From Lacrimispora sphenoides (GTDB lineage Bacteria > Bacillota > Clostridia > Lachnospirales > Lachnospiraceae): a DNA stretch of 64,000 bases. Shown piece after piece: positions 7,639 to 16,641 of the stretch (position 1 is its first letter; every line of letters starts with the position of its first letter). The stretch covers positions 310,001-374,000 of the forward strand of contig NZ_FOIP01000001.1 in the NCBI RefSeq assembly GCF_900105215.1, written 5' to 3'. Below the pieces are notes generated by a model. It had not been told where the DNA came from. It did not search any database and saw nothing but the letters and a program-made list of their open reading frames with translations. The position numbers were made by a program, and so were the translations under genes.

Positions 7639-8262
7639 TCACCCTCCCAGAGTCACATCCTGCCTGGAATACCATTCAATCGCATCGTATACGTGTTGAG
7701 GCGTAAAATCCGGCCAGTAATCATCAATTACATACATATCTGAGTAAACAGACTGTACCGGCAAGAAACCGGACAGCCTTCTGCGGCCTCCCCACCGGAT
7801 TACCAGATCGATCCTGGAAACATCGGCGGTTTTTAATTTAGGGCCTATGGCTCCGTCATGAAGTCCCAGATCCCACTCCCAGCTGTAGTTGACCAGAAAG
7901 TTGATCTTCATTCCTCCATTGCCGAACTGGTGCCTGTTTGTATATGGCTTCAGCTCCTCCGGAAACATGGCTGACGTTGTTTTTCCCAGAACCAAAAGCT
8001 CGGCATCTTCCTTTGACAATTCCTCCACAGCTTTTACGCATGCCTTTGAAAAGGCTTCCCTCTGGATTGAGGGACGCTTTGTGTTGTCCACGGTAAAGCC
8101 GTAAAAGGTCATTTCGTTAATCCCTAGTTTTCTGCAAAGATGGTAAAGGACCATTCCAGGGGATATCCCATTGTCATACCCTGCCTCTTTTCCCATTCCT
8201 TTTCCAAGGGCCCAGCGGCGGTTGCCGTCTGGTATGATCCCGATGTGCTTTGGAATTCTCAT
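7639..8262 (-). CDS. Cis-prenyltransferase (undecaprenyl diphosphate synthase family) paralogue
   Basis: 207 residues, somewhat shorter than UppS (about 250). The catalytic signature appears as GIIPDGNRRWALGKG, with the essential Asp, and the C-terminal region as IDLVIRWGGRRRLSGFLPVQ then YSDMYVIDDYWPDF, matching the family's RTSGEQRISNFL and LWPDF blocks. The usual STENWKRP motif reads TVDNTKRP, and EQR is replaced by RRR, so it is divergent. Housekeeping uppS normally sits with frr and cdsA; this stand-alone copy next to a CODH-like gene is probably a second, specialised cis-prenyltransferase. The product chain length and acceptor are unknown. A GGAGG precedes the ATG; the cooS-like gene starts 97 bp downstream. 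Confidence 0.75.
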   Translation of the reverse strand: MRIPKHIGIIPDGNRRWALGKGMGKEAGYDNGISPGMVLYHLCRKLGINEMTFYGFTVDNTKRPSIQREAFSKACVKAVEELSKEDAELLVLGKTTSAMFPEELKPYTNRHQFGNGGMKINFLVNYSWEWDLGLHDGAIGPKLKTADVSRIDLVIRWGGRRRLSGFLPVQSVYSDMYVIDDYWPDFTPQHVYDAIEWYSRQDVTLGG

Positions 8263-8444
8263 ATACGTTCCTCCATTTTTCCTGCTATATTTGAATTATA
8301 TAGAAAGTATAGCCAATTTTTTCTCTTCCATAATTCTCCTTAAGTAAATCTTCACAGACAGGAAACCAATACTATCTTCACTTAAGGAGGCGGACAAGGC
8401 TTGCAGTTAACTTAACAAGCGGTGAGCAACTGATCACGACCAAT

Positions 8445-8486
8445 AAAAACAGACGGTATGCCCCTATTTCCTGGGCATACCGTCCA
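8445..8486 (-). terminator. Terminator after the CoA-disulfide reductase gene
   Basis: Stem GACGGTATGCCC / GGGCATACCGTC (8452-8463 with 8473-8484), nine-base loop, minus-strand tail TGTTTTTATT. It ends the cystine/sulfur operon. Confidence 0.85.
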
Positions 8487-8502
8487 TCTTCATATTTGAC
8501 TT

Positions 8503-10200
8503 CTATAGAAAATTATATTCCGTTAGTATCTTCTCCCGTCCCGTAGTCATATCCATAAAGTATTCATAATAACTGATTCCCAGGAAGGAACCGGAAATAT
8601 TAATGATATTGTCAAAACCACGGCCCTTTAACGCCATGGATGCATTATAGCTTCTCTGGCTGGTTCTGCAGTGTAAGTATACCGGCCTGTCATGAGGAAT
8701 TTCCGATACACGCTGCCTGAGTTCACCTAAGGGGATATTCACGGCTCCAATGAGATGTCCCATCTCAAACTCATCACGGCCTCTCACATCGATGATGCAT
8801 GCTTTGTTCCCCACCAGTTCCCGCACTTCACTTACATGAACCTGTTTAGAGACACCGTGCAGGACATTGAGTGCCACCAGCGCAGCCAGATTAACCACAT
8901 CCCTCGCTGTGCCGAACACTGGCGAGTAGCAGAGTTCCAGCTCTTTTAAGTCCTCAAGTGTTCCGTTCATTGCAATAAGGGTTGCGATAACGTCGATCCG
9001 TTTGTCTACATTTCCCTTGCCGATGGCCTGGGCTCCCAGGACCCTTCCTGTGGGTACCTCGAATACAAGCTTAAAGTGCATGGGAAAACTGCCGGGCATC
9101 AGGCCTACCTTATCCATGGCCATGGTGTAGACAGAATCACATGGTATATTATTTGCTTTTGCGGTTCTCTCATTTAAACCTGTGGCAGCAGCATTCAACT
9201 CGAACAGTCTGACAGCACAGGAACCAATGACTCCGTTATTCCTGGTGGACATGCCATACATGGCATCAGCGGCTGCCCTTGCCTGGCGCAGAGCCGGACC
9301 AGCCAGAGGGAGCCTGGTTGGTTTGTGGGTCAGACGCTGGTAGACCTCGATGGCATCACCCACTGCATAGATATGCGGGTCACTGGTGCGGTAATCCGGT
9401 GTGACCTTGATTGCACCGGTCTCACCGATTTCCAGGCCTGCCTGCTTTGCAAGCTCTGTCTCCGGCAGTACACCAATGGAGAGCACCACTGCATCGCAAG
9501 GCAGCTCCCTGCCTGAGTTTAAGATTACCGTATCCTCTGTGATAGCCTTAACACCGTCACCCACAGCCAGTTCCACGCCCTGATCATAGAGCTCTTTTTG
9601 CAGAATCTGGCTCATATCGTAATCAAAAGGTGCCATGATCTGGCTGGCTGCCTCTGCCACAGCTACCTGCTTTCCTGCAGATTTCAGATTTTCTGCCACC
9701 TCAAGGCCGATAAAGCCGCCTCCGATTACAACCACACTGCGTATTTCTTCTCTGGCAACATATTGATCCAGATCTGCAATATCATTCACATTGCGCACTG
9801 TGAATACATGAGGGAGAGACACTCCCACGATTGACTTAGGCCGGATAGGATATGATCCTGGCGAAAGCACCAGCTCATCATATGATTCTTCATATTCCCG
9901 GCCGGATACACTGTCTTTAATACGTATTTTCCTGAGGGTGCGGTCAATGCCGCACACCTCACTGTTAACACGCACCTCGATATCATAGGAACTCTCAAAA
10001 CCCTCCGGAGTCATCAGCACCAGATAATCCTTATCTTCTACGGTCCTGCTTAAATAATAGGGAAGTGAGCAGTTGGAAAAGGATACATGCTCTCCCCGTT
10101 CAAATATGGTTATGGACGCATCTGCATCCAGACGCCTGATTCTGGCTGCGGCGGAAGCACCGCCGGCAACACCCCCCACAATAAGAACACGTTTACCCAT
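8503..10200 (-). CDS. CoA-disulfide reductase / pyridine nucleotide-disulfide oxidoreductase fused to rhodanese
   Basis: 565 residues from the ATG at 10200 (a GTG two codons upstream is possible but too close to AAAGGA). An N-terminal Rossmann segment VLIVGGVAGGASAAARIRR binds FAD; FSNCSLPYYL holds the single active-site Cys of the CoA-disulfide reductase/NADH oxidase class (about residue 43). NAD-binding VVVIGGGFIGLEVAENL is central, and a dimerisation domain follows. The last 100 residues are a rhodanese domain with active-site loop HCRTSQRSY. The family reduces CoA disulfide, CoA persulfide or polysulfide with NAD(P)H. Downstream of a cystine symporter and a C-S lyase, it probably handles persulfide or disulfide products of cystine breakdown (inference). 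Confidence 0.88.
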   Translation of the reverse strand: MGKRVLIVGGVAGGASAAARIRRLDADASITIFERGEHVSFSNCSLPYYLSRTVEDKDYLVLMTPEGFESSYDIEVRVNSEVCGIDRTLRKIRIKDSVSGREYEESYDELVLSPGSYPIRPKSIVGVSLPHVFTVRNVNDIADLDQYVAREEIRSVVVIGGGFIGLEVAENLKSAGKQVAVAEAASQIMAPFDYDMSQILQKELYDQGVELAVGDGVKAITEDTVILNSGRELPCDAVVLSIGVLPETELAKQAGLEIGETGAIKVTPDYRTSDPHIYAVGDAIEVYQRLTHKPTRLPLAGPALRQARAAADAMYGMSTRNNGVIGSCAVRLFELNAAATGLNERTAKANNIPCDSVYTMAMDKVGLMPGSFPMHFKLVFEVPTGRVLGAQAIGKGNVDKRIDVIATLIAMNGTLEDLKELELCYSPVFGTARDVVNLAALVALNVLHGVSKQVHVSEVRELVGNKACIIDVRGRDEFEMGHLIGAVNIPLGELRQRVSEIPHDRPVYLHCRTSQRSYNASMALKGRGFDNIINISGSFLGISYYEYFMDMTTGREKILTEYNFL

Positions 10201-10226
10201 GATCACACATCCTTTGTTTTATTTTC

Positions 10227-11615
10227 TTATGAATTTCCCTTTGCTGAAGCCGGCTTCTTTTCCAGGTTCAGCGACTTGTCATTATATACTGTCATATCTA
10301 TATTATTGGTTAGTTTTGCAGCTACTAAACCGGTCACCATACCATCGCTGACATTCAGGGCAGTCCTGGCCATGTCGATGACAGGCTCAATTCCTACCAG
10401 CAGACCTGCGAGACCAACCGGGAGTCCAAGTGCGGATAACACGGTGATACCTGCAAAGGTTGCGCCACCGCCTACACCGGCGATACCAATGGAAGCAAAC
10501 GTGATGACGACTACCATCAGAATAAAGAAAGATGGGGTAATTTGCTGGCCCACAGCAGGAGCCACCATGACTACCAGCATGGCAGGATAAATAGCCGCGC
10601 AGCCGTTCTGTCCGATGGAAGTACTGAGGGAACCTGCCAAGTTGGAAACTCCGTTATCCACACCCATCTCATCTGTTAAGGTCCTGATGGTCAGCGGCAG
10701 GGTTCCTGCACTGGTACGGGAGGTAAATGCAAATACAAGGGTTGTCATGGCCTTCTTAAAATATGTAAGAGGGCTGACTCCCACGGCAGCCAGTATCAGT
10801 CCGTGAATGATGAACATGATAAATATAGCTGTATAGGAAGCAAGAACAAAGGTTACAAGCCGCAGGATACTGGTATAGTCACTTCCTGCAATGGTCTTGG
10901 TCATCAATGAAAAGATGCCGAATGGCGTCAGCATAATAATCATCATGACCACTTCCACCACCAAGGTATTCAGCGAATTCATTAGTTTCCCGAAAAACTC
11001 TGCCTGTTCCGGGGCATAGGTCCGTACCCCGATCACTCCGATTCCCAGGAATGCTGCAAAGAGCACAACGGAAAGAGTTGCATTGCTACCCTGTCCGGTC
11101 AGGGCATAGATCGGGTTGGATGGAATGATATCGATAATGGTATCTTCTATGGAAAGGCCCTCCTTAGCCTTCTCTTCCAGCTGGGAAGTCTTCTTACTCT
11201 CAGCCTCGCCAATCTCCAGTCCCTCTGCGCTGACGCCAAATGCCTTAGCTGTAACACCGCCTACCACTGCTGAAATTGCTGCCGTTGACAGGAGAATTAC
11301 CAGTACAAGAGCTGTAATCTTGCCAAGGTTCTTGCCTGACTTCTGGTTTATGATAGCACACACGATGGATACAAAAATCAACGGGATGACCATCATCTTT
11401 AAAAGCTTGGTATATGCAGTACCCACCAGGCTGATCCAGCGCAGACTCTCAGAAACCGCTGCATCATCTGCCACTGTCTTTAAGATCGCACCAAATATAA
11501 TACCACCGAACAGACCGGCTACTACACGTACATTAAAAGATTTGCCTTTTTTCTGTAATACAAACAGAACACCCAGATAGATTAAAAAACAGATTACACT
11601 TATATAAACAGCCAT
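10227..11615 (-). CDS. L-cystine / dicarboxylate-type sodium symporter (TcyP-like)
   Basis: 462 residues, integral membrane protein of the DAACS family with about eight to ten hydrophobic segments. The start MAVYISVICFLIYLGVLFVLQKKGKSFNVRVVAGL and the length are typical of the TcyP/YhcL cystine-transporter branch. The re-entrant loop region FAFTSRTSAGTLPLTIRTL contains the Ser-rich motif of the family. Its ATG directly follows the malY-like stop codon with no spacer, so translation is coupled. Cystine as substrate is inferred from the branch and from the neighbouring cystathionine beta-lyase; a dicarboxylate or other amino acid remains possible. Confidence 0.82.
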   Translation of the reverse strand: MAVYISVICFLIYLGVLFVLQKKGKSFNVRVVAGLFGGIIFGAILKTVADDAAVSESLRWISLVGTAYTKLLKMMVIPLIFVSIVCAIINQKSGKNLGKITALVLVILLSTAAISAVVGGVTAKAFGVSAEGLEIGEAESKKTSQLEEKAKEGLSIEDTIIDIIPSNPIYALTGQGSNATLSVVLFAAFLGIGVIGVRTYAPEQAEFFGKLMNSLNTLVVEVVMMIIMLTPFGIFSLMTKTIAGSDYTSILRLVTFVLASYTAIFIMFIIHGLILAAVGVSPLTYFKKAMTTLVFAFTSRTSAGTLPLTIRTLTDEMGVDNGVSNLAGSLSTSIGQNGCAAIYPAMLVVMVAPAVGQQITPSFFILMVVVITFASIGIAGVGGGATFAGITVLSALGLPVGLAGLLVGIEPVIDMARTALNVSDGMVTGLVAAKLTNNIDMTVYNDKSLNLEKKPASAKGNS

Positions 11616-12809
11616 TTATTCCCCCACCTTTTCTTTAATGTTTTTAATAATGCTCTCAACAGCAGTAACAACATTCTTTGTATCAGTAGCCAGGTTAATC
11701 CGGATAAATCCGTGTGCCATGAGGCTGAACCATTCCCCAACGTCGCAGGCAAGACGGCACTTGTTTTGGATAAAGCCGGCAGTCTCTTCCCCTGTGAGAT
11801 AGCCTCTTAAATCAATCCAGGACAGATATGTTCCTTCAAGAGGCGTAACCACGATCTCTGGAAGCTCTCTTAAAAACTCTTGTTTCATATAATTGTAATT
11901 GTGAATAATCAGTGCCTTCACATTCTCCAGCCATTCTTCCCCTCCCCGGAAAGCGGCCTCCACTCCTGCCACACCCATGAGGTTGACTTCCGGTGAACCA
12001 ATGCTTTTGATGTATGCATCATAGGTTTCCATCAACGGTTTGTCAAATATGATTACATGGGAGTGAATCAATCCGGCTAAGTTAAATGTCTTGGAACCTG
12101 CATTTAAGGTAATCAGAATATCCTTATATTTACCGTCTCCGACCAGGGCGGAGGATACGAACTTCTTCCCCTCATAGGTAAAATCCTGATGAATCTCATC
12201 AGAAACCACCAGCACCCCATGTCTGCGGCAAATATCGAACATGGTATCCAGCTCCTCCTCTGACCATACCCGGCTTACAGGGTTATGGGGGGAACACAGG
12301 ATGAACATCTCTACCTTGTTGTCCATGATTTCCTTCTCAAACTTTTCAAAATCCAGGGTATAATAACCGTTGTTGTTATCAAGCTCACAGGTTACAAGCT
12401 TTCTTCCAGTGTTCAGTATGGCATCATAAAATGGGTAATATACAGGAGGGCAGATAATAACGGACGCTTCCTCTTTGGTATATGCCCTTACAGCCGCATA
12501 TAAGGATCCCACCACCCCGGTAGCAAACCTTATATTTTCCCTGGCAAGTTCTACATTATGATGCTTCTTCTGCCATGCAAAGAAAGAATTAAAAAACGCT
12601 TCCTCCACTGTGCCATAGCCAAACACGCCGTGCTCCACGCGCTTCACCAGAGCCTCCCTTACTGCTGCAGGCGACTGGATCTCCATATCAGCAACCCAGA
12701 GGGGAAGCAGGTCCGCATCACCAAAAATTTCTTGAAGTGAGTCCCACTTTAATGTACCTGTTCCCCGTCGTTCCACACAATTTTCCCTACAGAACTTCTC
12801 AATGTCCAT
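11616..12809 (-). CDS. PLP-dependent C-S lyase (MalY/PatB family, cystathionine beta-lyase / cysteine desulfhydrase)
   Basis: 397 residues, full length for class I aminotransferase-fold PatB/MalY. Visible blocks: DLLPLWVADMEIQSPAAV near the N-terminus, CSPHNPVSRVW, VVSDEIHQDF with the pyridoxal-binding Asp, and AGSKTFNLAGL with the Schiff-base Lys. These enzymes split cystathionine, cystine or cysteine to ammonia, pyruvate and a thiol or persulfide. First gene of the cystine operon; the divergent marR gene lies on the other side of a 277-bp control region containing a perfect 11-bp inverted repeat 42 bp before this start codon. Confidence 0.88.
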   Translation of the reverse strand: MDIEKFCRENCVERRGTGTLKWDSLQEIFGDADLLPLWVADMEIQSPAAVREALVKRVEHGVFGYGTVEEAFFNSFFAWQKKHHNVELARENIRFATGVVGSLYAAVRAYTKEEASVIICPPVYYPFYDAILNTGRKLVTCELDNNNGYYTLDFEKFEKEIMDNKVEMFILCSPHNPVSRVWSEEELDTMFDICRRHGVLVVSDEIHQDFTYEGKKFVSSALVGDGKYKDILITLNAGSKTFNLAGLIHSHVIIFDKPLMETYDAYIKSIGSPEVNLMGVAGVEAAFRGGEEWLENVKALIIHNYNYMKQEFLRELPEIVVTPLEGTYLSWIDLRGYLTGEETAGFIQNKCRLACDVGEWFSLMAHGFIRINLATDTKNVVTAVESIIKNIKEKVGE

Positions 12810-12850
12810 GAAAATACCATCCTTTTCGTAGTATAAGCAAGTTTTTGCAA

Positions 12851-12877
12851 AATATAGTTCACTAACTGAACTATATT
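12851..12877. promoter_or_regulatory. Perfect 11-bp inverted repeat, probable MarR operator
   Basis: AATATAGTTCA, five bases CTAAC, TGAACTATATT: arms at 12851-12861 and 12867-12877 match exactly. It lies between the divergent malY-like and marR genes in an AT-rich region, 42 bp before malY. Geometry suits a MarR dimer, and repression of the sulfur operon is the likely role. Confidence 0.65.
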
Positions 12878-13085
12878 ATAAAATACTTAGTATATATTGT
12901 CAATATATTTTTAATACATTTTTAATAATTAGGGCAGTTTTCACATAAATTATTCACTTTTTATTTTTATGGTTTATTCACTTAACAATATTTCCTGCTT
13001 TGTTTGAAATAATATATTGAAGCCCTATACTATATATGGTACTATAACATGTACAAACATCATCAATTGGAACAGGAGCATTTAT

Positions 13086-13568
13086 ATGAGTCATATTTCA
13101 GATATAAACAGCGCATATCAAAAGTTGAATGCACGGGCAGATACCTTGTATGAATTTATCATCTTATATCACAATTACATCTATGCCCATCATACATATG
13201 AGAATGAAAACTTTAACATGATGGAGATACACACCCTTACCTACATTGACGACTCCCCCGGGATTACCGCCACTGAGCTGTCAAAGATATGGCACAAAAG
13301 CAAAAGTGCCATTTCCCAGGTCATCAAGAAGCTGGTTGACTCCGGATATATAGAAAAACGCTACAAAGAGAATAATGAAAAATCCGTATGCTTATACGTG
13401 ACAGAAAAGGGGCAGAGACTTTCCTCGGTTCACAAAGCTTACGATGTAGCAGACATCACACAGACCACCTCCTATCTGATCGAACAGTGCGGTGAGTCAG
13501 ACTTAGACGCCTTTTACCGGATTATTGAGAAGTATAATGAACTTCTGAAATCTGATTTGGAATCATAG
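13086..13568 (+). CDS. MarR-family transcriptional regulator
   Basis: 160 residues from the ATG at 13086, seven bases after AGGAG; the longer frame from a TTG at 13017 lacks a ribosome binding site. The winged helix spans about residues 50-120: GITATELSKIWHKSKSAISQVIKKLVDSGYIEKRY, then the wing and LYVTEKGQRLS. It is transcribed away from the cystine/sulfur operon and likely controls it through the inverted repeat at 12851-12877, responding perhaps to a thiol, cystine or persulfide. The ligand is not deducible. Confidence 0.85.
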   Translation: MSHISDINSAYQKLNARADTLYEFIILYHNYIYAHHTYENENFNMMEIHTLTYIDDSPGITATELSKIWHKSKSAISQVIKKLVDSGYIEKRYKENNEKSVCLYVTEKGQRLSSVHKAYDVADITQTTSYLIEQCGESDLDAFYRIIEKYNELLKSDLES

Positions 13569-13600
13569 GCATATCAACTGTCAATTATATAAGAACATCA

Positions 13601-13649
13601 AAAAAGCTGCAAGATCTATACCGAATGGTCAGATTAAGCAGCTTTTCTA
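13601..13649 (+). terminator. Weak terminator after marR
   Basis: AAAAAGCTGC (13601-13610) pairs with GCAGCTTTT (13638-13646) across a 27-base loop, then TCTAAT. The stem is short and the tail poor. Confidence 0.45.
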
Positions 13650-13680
13650 ATATGTTGCACTCTTTTTAGTATTTTAAACA

Positions 13681-13726
13681 TCAAAAGGGGCCGTGTACGA
13701 AACTGCCGGTACCACGACCCCCTTTG
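13681..13726 (-). terminator. Terminator after ppdK
   Basis: On the minus strand CAAAGGGGGTCGTG pairs with CACGGCCCCTTTTG around a 17-base loop, with one irregularity in the G/C run. It ends the PPDK transcript. Confidence 0.65.
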
Positions 13727-13749
13727 ACTATCCTATATAGTTGTTTTCC

Positions 13750-16374
13750 TTAATTGTTAAGTGCTGCCTGTGCTGCTGCCAGTTTAGCAATCGGCACACG
13801 GAATGGAGAACAGGATACATAATCCAGACCAATCTTATGGCAGAACTCTACGGAAGAAGGATCTCCGCCGTGCTCGCCGCAGATACCAATATGCATCTCC
13901 GGACGAACGCCCTTGCCTAACTTGATTGCTGTTTCCATAAGCTTGCCTACACCGGTCTGATCCAGTTTTGCAAATGGGTCATTCTCGAAGATCTTGGTGT
14001 CATAGTAAGCATTTAAGAACTTGCCTGCATCGTCACGGGAGAAGCCATAGGTCATCTGAGTTAAGTCATTGGTTCCGAAGCAGAAGAATTCAGCATCTTT
14101 GGCAATGTCATCAGCGGTCAGGCATGCTCTTGGGATCTCGATCATGGTACCTACTTCATATTTTAAGCTGCTACCTGCTGCAGCGATCTCTGCGTCAGCA
14201 GTTTCAACTACGATCTTCTTAACAAACTTTAATTCCTTCTCATCACAGATTAGCGGAATCATGATTTCCGGGCAAACGTTCCAGTCAGAATGTGCCTTCT
14301 GAACGTTGATGGCTGCACGGATCACTGCCTTTGTCTGCATCTTTGCGATCTCAGGATAGGTAACTGTCAGACGGCATCCACGATGTCCCATCATTGGGTT
14401 GAACTCGTGTAAGGAATCAATGATGCTCTTGATCTGAGCAACAGTCTTGCCCTGTGTATCAGCCAGTTTCTTAATGTCGTCTTCCTCTGTTGGAACGAAC
14501 TCATGCAGAGGCGGATCTAAGAAACGGATGGTAACAGGATTACCTTCCAATGCTTCGTAAAGCTTTTCAAAGTCATCCTGCTGTACAGGAAGGATCTTTT
14601 CAAGAGCTGCTTCTCTTTCCCCAACGGTATCGGAGCAGATCATCTCGCGGAATGCGTCGATTCTGTCTCCTTCAAAGAACATATGCTCGGTACGGCAAAG
14701 GCCGATTCCTTCTGCGCCCAGTTCTCTTGCTTTTCTTGCATCAGCTGGTGTATCAGCATTGGTTCTTACTTTCAGCCTTCTGTACTTGTCTGCCCATGCC
14801 ATGATTCTTCCGAATTCACCGATAATGGCTGCATCTACTGTCGGAATGATTCCGTCATAGATCTTTCCGGTAGATCCATCAAGGGATAAGAAGTCTCCTT
14901 CATGATATTCCTTGCCTGACAGGACGAATTTCTTGTTCTCTTCATCCATAATGATTTCGGAACAGCCGGATACACAGCATGTACCCATTCCACGTGCAAC
15001 AACTGCTGCATGAGAAGTCATACCACCGCGTACGGTTAAGATACCCTGAGCGGCCTTCATTCCTTCAATATCCTCCGGAGAGGTCTCAAGACGAACCAGA
15101 ACAACCTTCTCGCCTCTTTCATGCCATGCTTTTGCTTCGTCAGCTGTAAATACGATCTTACCGCATGCAGCTCCTGGAGATGCTGCCAGAGCCTTTCCAA
15201 TCGGTTCTGTCTTCTTTAATGCATCTGTATCAAACTGAGGATGGAGTAAGGTATCCAAGTTTCTTGGATCGATCATCTTAACTGCCTTTTCCTCTGTAAT
15301 CATGCCTTCATCAACCAGATCGCAAGCAATCTTTAAAGCAGCCTTAGCTGTTCTCTTGCCGTTACGGGTCTGAAGCATGTAAAGGGTTCTATCTTCAATG
15401 GTAAATTCCATATCCTGCATATCTCTGTAGTGATCTTCCAGCTTATTGCAGATTCCTACGAACTGCTCATAGGCTTCCGGCATAACTTCCTTTAACTGGT
15501 CAATCTTCTGCGGTGTACGGATACCGGCAACTACGTCCTCACCCTGTGCGTTCATTAAGAACTCACCCATAAGGTGCCGTTCACCGGTTGCTGGGTCACG
15601 GGTAAATGCAACACCGGTACCGGAGGTCTCGCCCATGTTTCCGAACGCCATCATCTGAACGTTAACAGCAGTACCCCAGGAATATGGGATATCGTTGTCG
15701 CGGCGGTAAACGTTTGCTCTCGGGTTGTTCCATGAACGGAAAACAGCCTTGATCGCTTCCATCAGCTGTACCTTTGGATCTGCCGGGAAATCAGCACCGA
15801 TTTTTTCCTTATACTCAGCCTTGAACTGTCTTGCAAGTTCCTTTAAATCCTCAGCTGTTAAATCTACGTCCTCTGTGATTCCTTTTTCTTCCTTCATCTT
15901 ATCGATGAGCTCTTCAAAGAACTTTTTGCCCACTTCCATAACGACGTCGGAGAACATCTGGATAAATCTGCGGTAACAGTCCCATGCCCAACGGGGATTA
16001 CCGGATTTTGCTGCCAGAACTTCCACTACTTCATCATTCAAACCAAGGTTTAAGATGGTGTCCATCATACCTGGCATGGATGCTCTTGCACCGGAACGAA
16101 CAGAAACCAGAAGAGGATTTTCCTTATCGCCGAACTTCTTTCCGGTGATCTCTTCCATCTTAGTGATGTGTTCCATGATCTGGTCCATGATCTCATCGTT
16201 AATCTTCTCGCCGTCATCATAATACTGAGTACAAGCCTCTGTTGTTATGGTAAATCCCTGGGGAACCGGAAGGCCTAAGTTTGTCATCTCTGCCAAGTTG
16301 GCGCCTTTTCCTCCTAACAGGTTTTTCATGCTTGTATTACCTTCGGTAAACATATAAACCCATTTTCTTGCCAT
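13750..16374 (-). CDS. ppdK: Pyruvate, phosphate dikinase
   Basis: 874 residues, the standard length. N-terminal nucleotide-binding domain: KNLLGGKGANLAEMTNLGLPVPQGFTI and SVRSGARASMPGMMDTILN. Central phosphohistidine domain: GGMTSHAAVVARGMGTCCVSG, with the catalytic His and the regulatory Thr before Ser-His. C-terminal PEP/pyruvate TIM barrel: LGAEGIGLCRTEHMFF, MGHRGCRL and FCFGTNDLTQMTYGFSRDD, ending CGEHGGDPSSVEFCHKIGLDYVSCSPFRVPIAKLAAAQA with the catalytic Cys. It interconverts pyruvate, ATP and Pi with PEP, AMP and PPi; in anaerobes it often works glycolytically. Its own TATAAT promoter and a GGAGG site precede it, and it is monocistronic. Confidence 0.98.
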   Translation of the reverse strand: MARKWVYMFTEGNTSMKNLLGGKGANLAEMTNLGLPVPQGFTITTEACTQYYDDGEKINDEIMDQIMEHITKMEEITGKKFGDKENPLLVSVRSGARASMPGMMDTILNLGLNDEVVEVLAAKSGNPRWAWDCYRRFIQMFSDVVMEVGKKFFEELIDKMKEEKGITEDVDLTAEDLKELARQFKAEYKEKIGADFPADPKVQLMEAIKAVFRSWNNPRANVYRRDNDIPYSWGTAVNVQMMAFGNMGETSGTGVAFTRDPATGERHLMGEFLMNAQGEDVVAGIRTPQKIDQLKEVMPEAYEQFVGICNKLEDHYRDMQDMEFTIEDRTLYMLQTRNGKRTAKAALKIACDLVDEGMITEEKAVKMIDPRNLDTLLHPQFDTDALKKTEPIGKALAASPGAACGKIVFTADEAKAWHERGEKVVLVRLETSPEDIEGMKAAQGILTVRGGMTSHAAVVARGMGTCCVSGCSEIIMDEENKKFVLSGKEYHEGDFLSLDGSTGKIYDGIIPTVDAAIIGEFGRIMAWADKYRRLKVRTNADTPADARKARELGAEGIGLCRTEHMFFEGDRIDAFREMICSDTVGEREAALEKILPVQQDDFEKLYEALEGNPVTIRFLDPPLHEFVPTEEDDIKKLADTQGKTVAQIKSIIDSLHEFNPMMGHRGCRLTVTYPEIAKMQTKAVIRAAINVQKAHSDWNVCPEIMIPLICDEKELKFVKKIVVETADAEIAAAGSSLKYEVGTMIEIPRACLTADDIAKDAEFFCFGTNDLTQMTYGFSRDDAGKFLNAYYDTKIFENDPFAKLDQTGVGKLMETAIKLGKGVRPEMHIGICGEHGGDPSSVEFCHKIGLDYVSCSPFRVPIAKLAAAQAALNN

Positions 16375-16450
16375 AAGTAAATTTCCTCCTCAAATTGTGT
16401 TGGTTGTCCAGCTTTTCTGCCGGATACATTTGCAAAAAAGCCCTGCAAAT

Positions 16451-16479
16451 ATTATAGCATAATTCAAACGCTAGTAAAG
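16451..16479 (-). promoter_or_regulatory. Sigma-A promoter of ppdK
   Basis: Minus-strand TATAAT (16456-16451) lies 17 bp after CTTTAC (16479-16474). The leader to the ATG is about 70 bases. Confidence 0.75.
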
Positions 16480-16577
16480 GGGGTTTCTTTAATTATTCCC
16501 AAAAATTAGCTCTTTTTTCGATACAATTACCATGAAAGTACTTCCATATTCAGTCATTTTCCGATATGCGATTTTAG

Positions 16578-16591
16578 TTCGCATATGCGAA
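16578..16591. repeat. Perfect 14-bp palindrome TTCGCATATGCGAA
   Basis: It is about 100 bp upstream of the ppdK -35 box, between ppdK and the MATE gene. The segment ATATGCGA-TTTTA also occurs as a direct repeat starting at 16564. It could be a regulator site; no protein is suggested. Confidence 0.45.
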
Positions 16592-16641
16592 TTTTATACC
16601 TGGAAATCCATGTTTTACCCCCAAAATTTCACAAAACAATT

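Noticed and set aside
10087..10590. Plus-strand open frame of 167 codons opposite the reductase and symporter
   Set aside because: Low-complexity composition, no ribosome binding site, both overlapped minus-strand genes are well supported.
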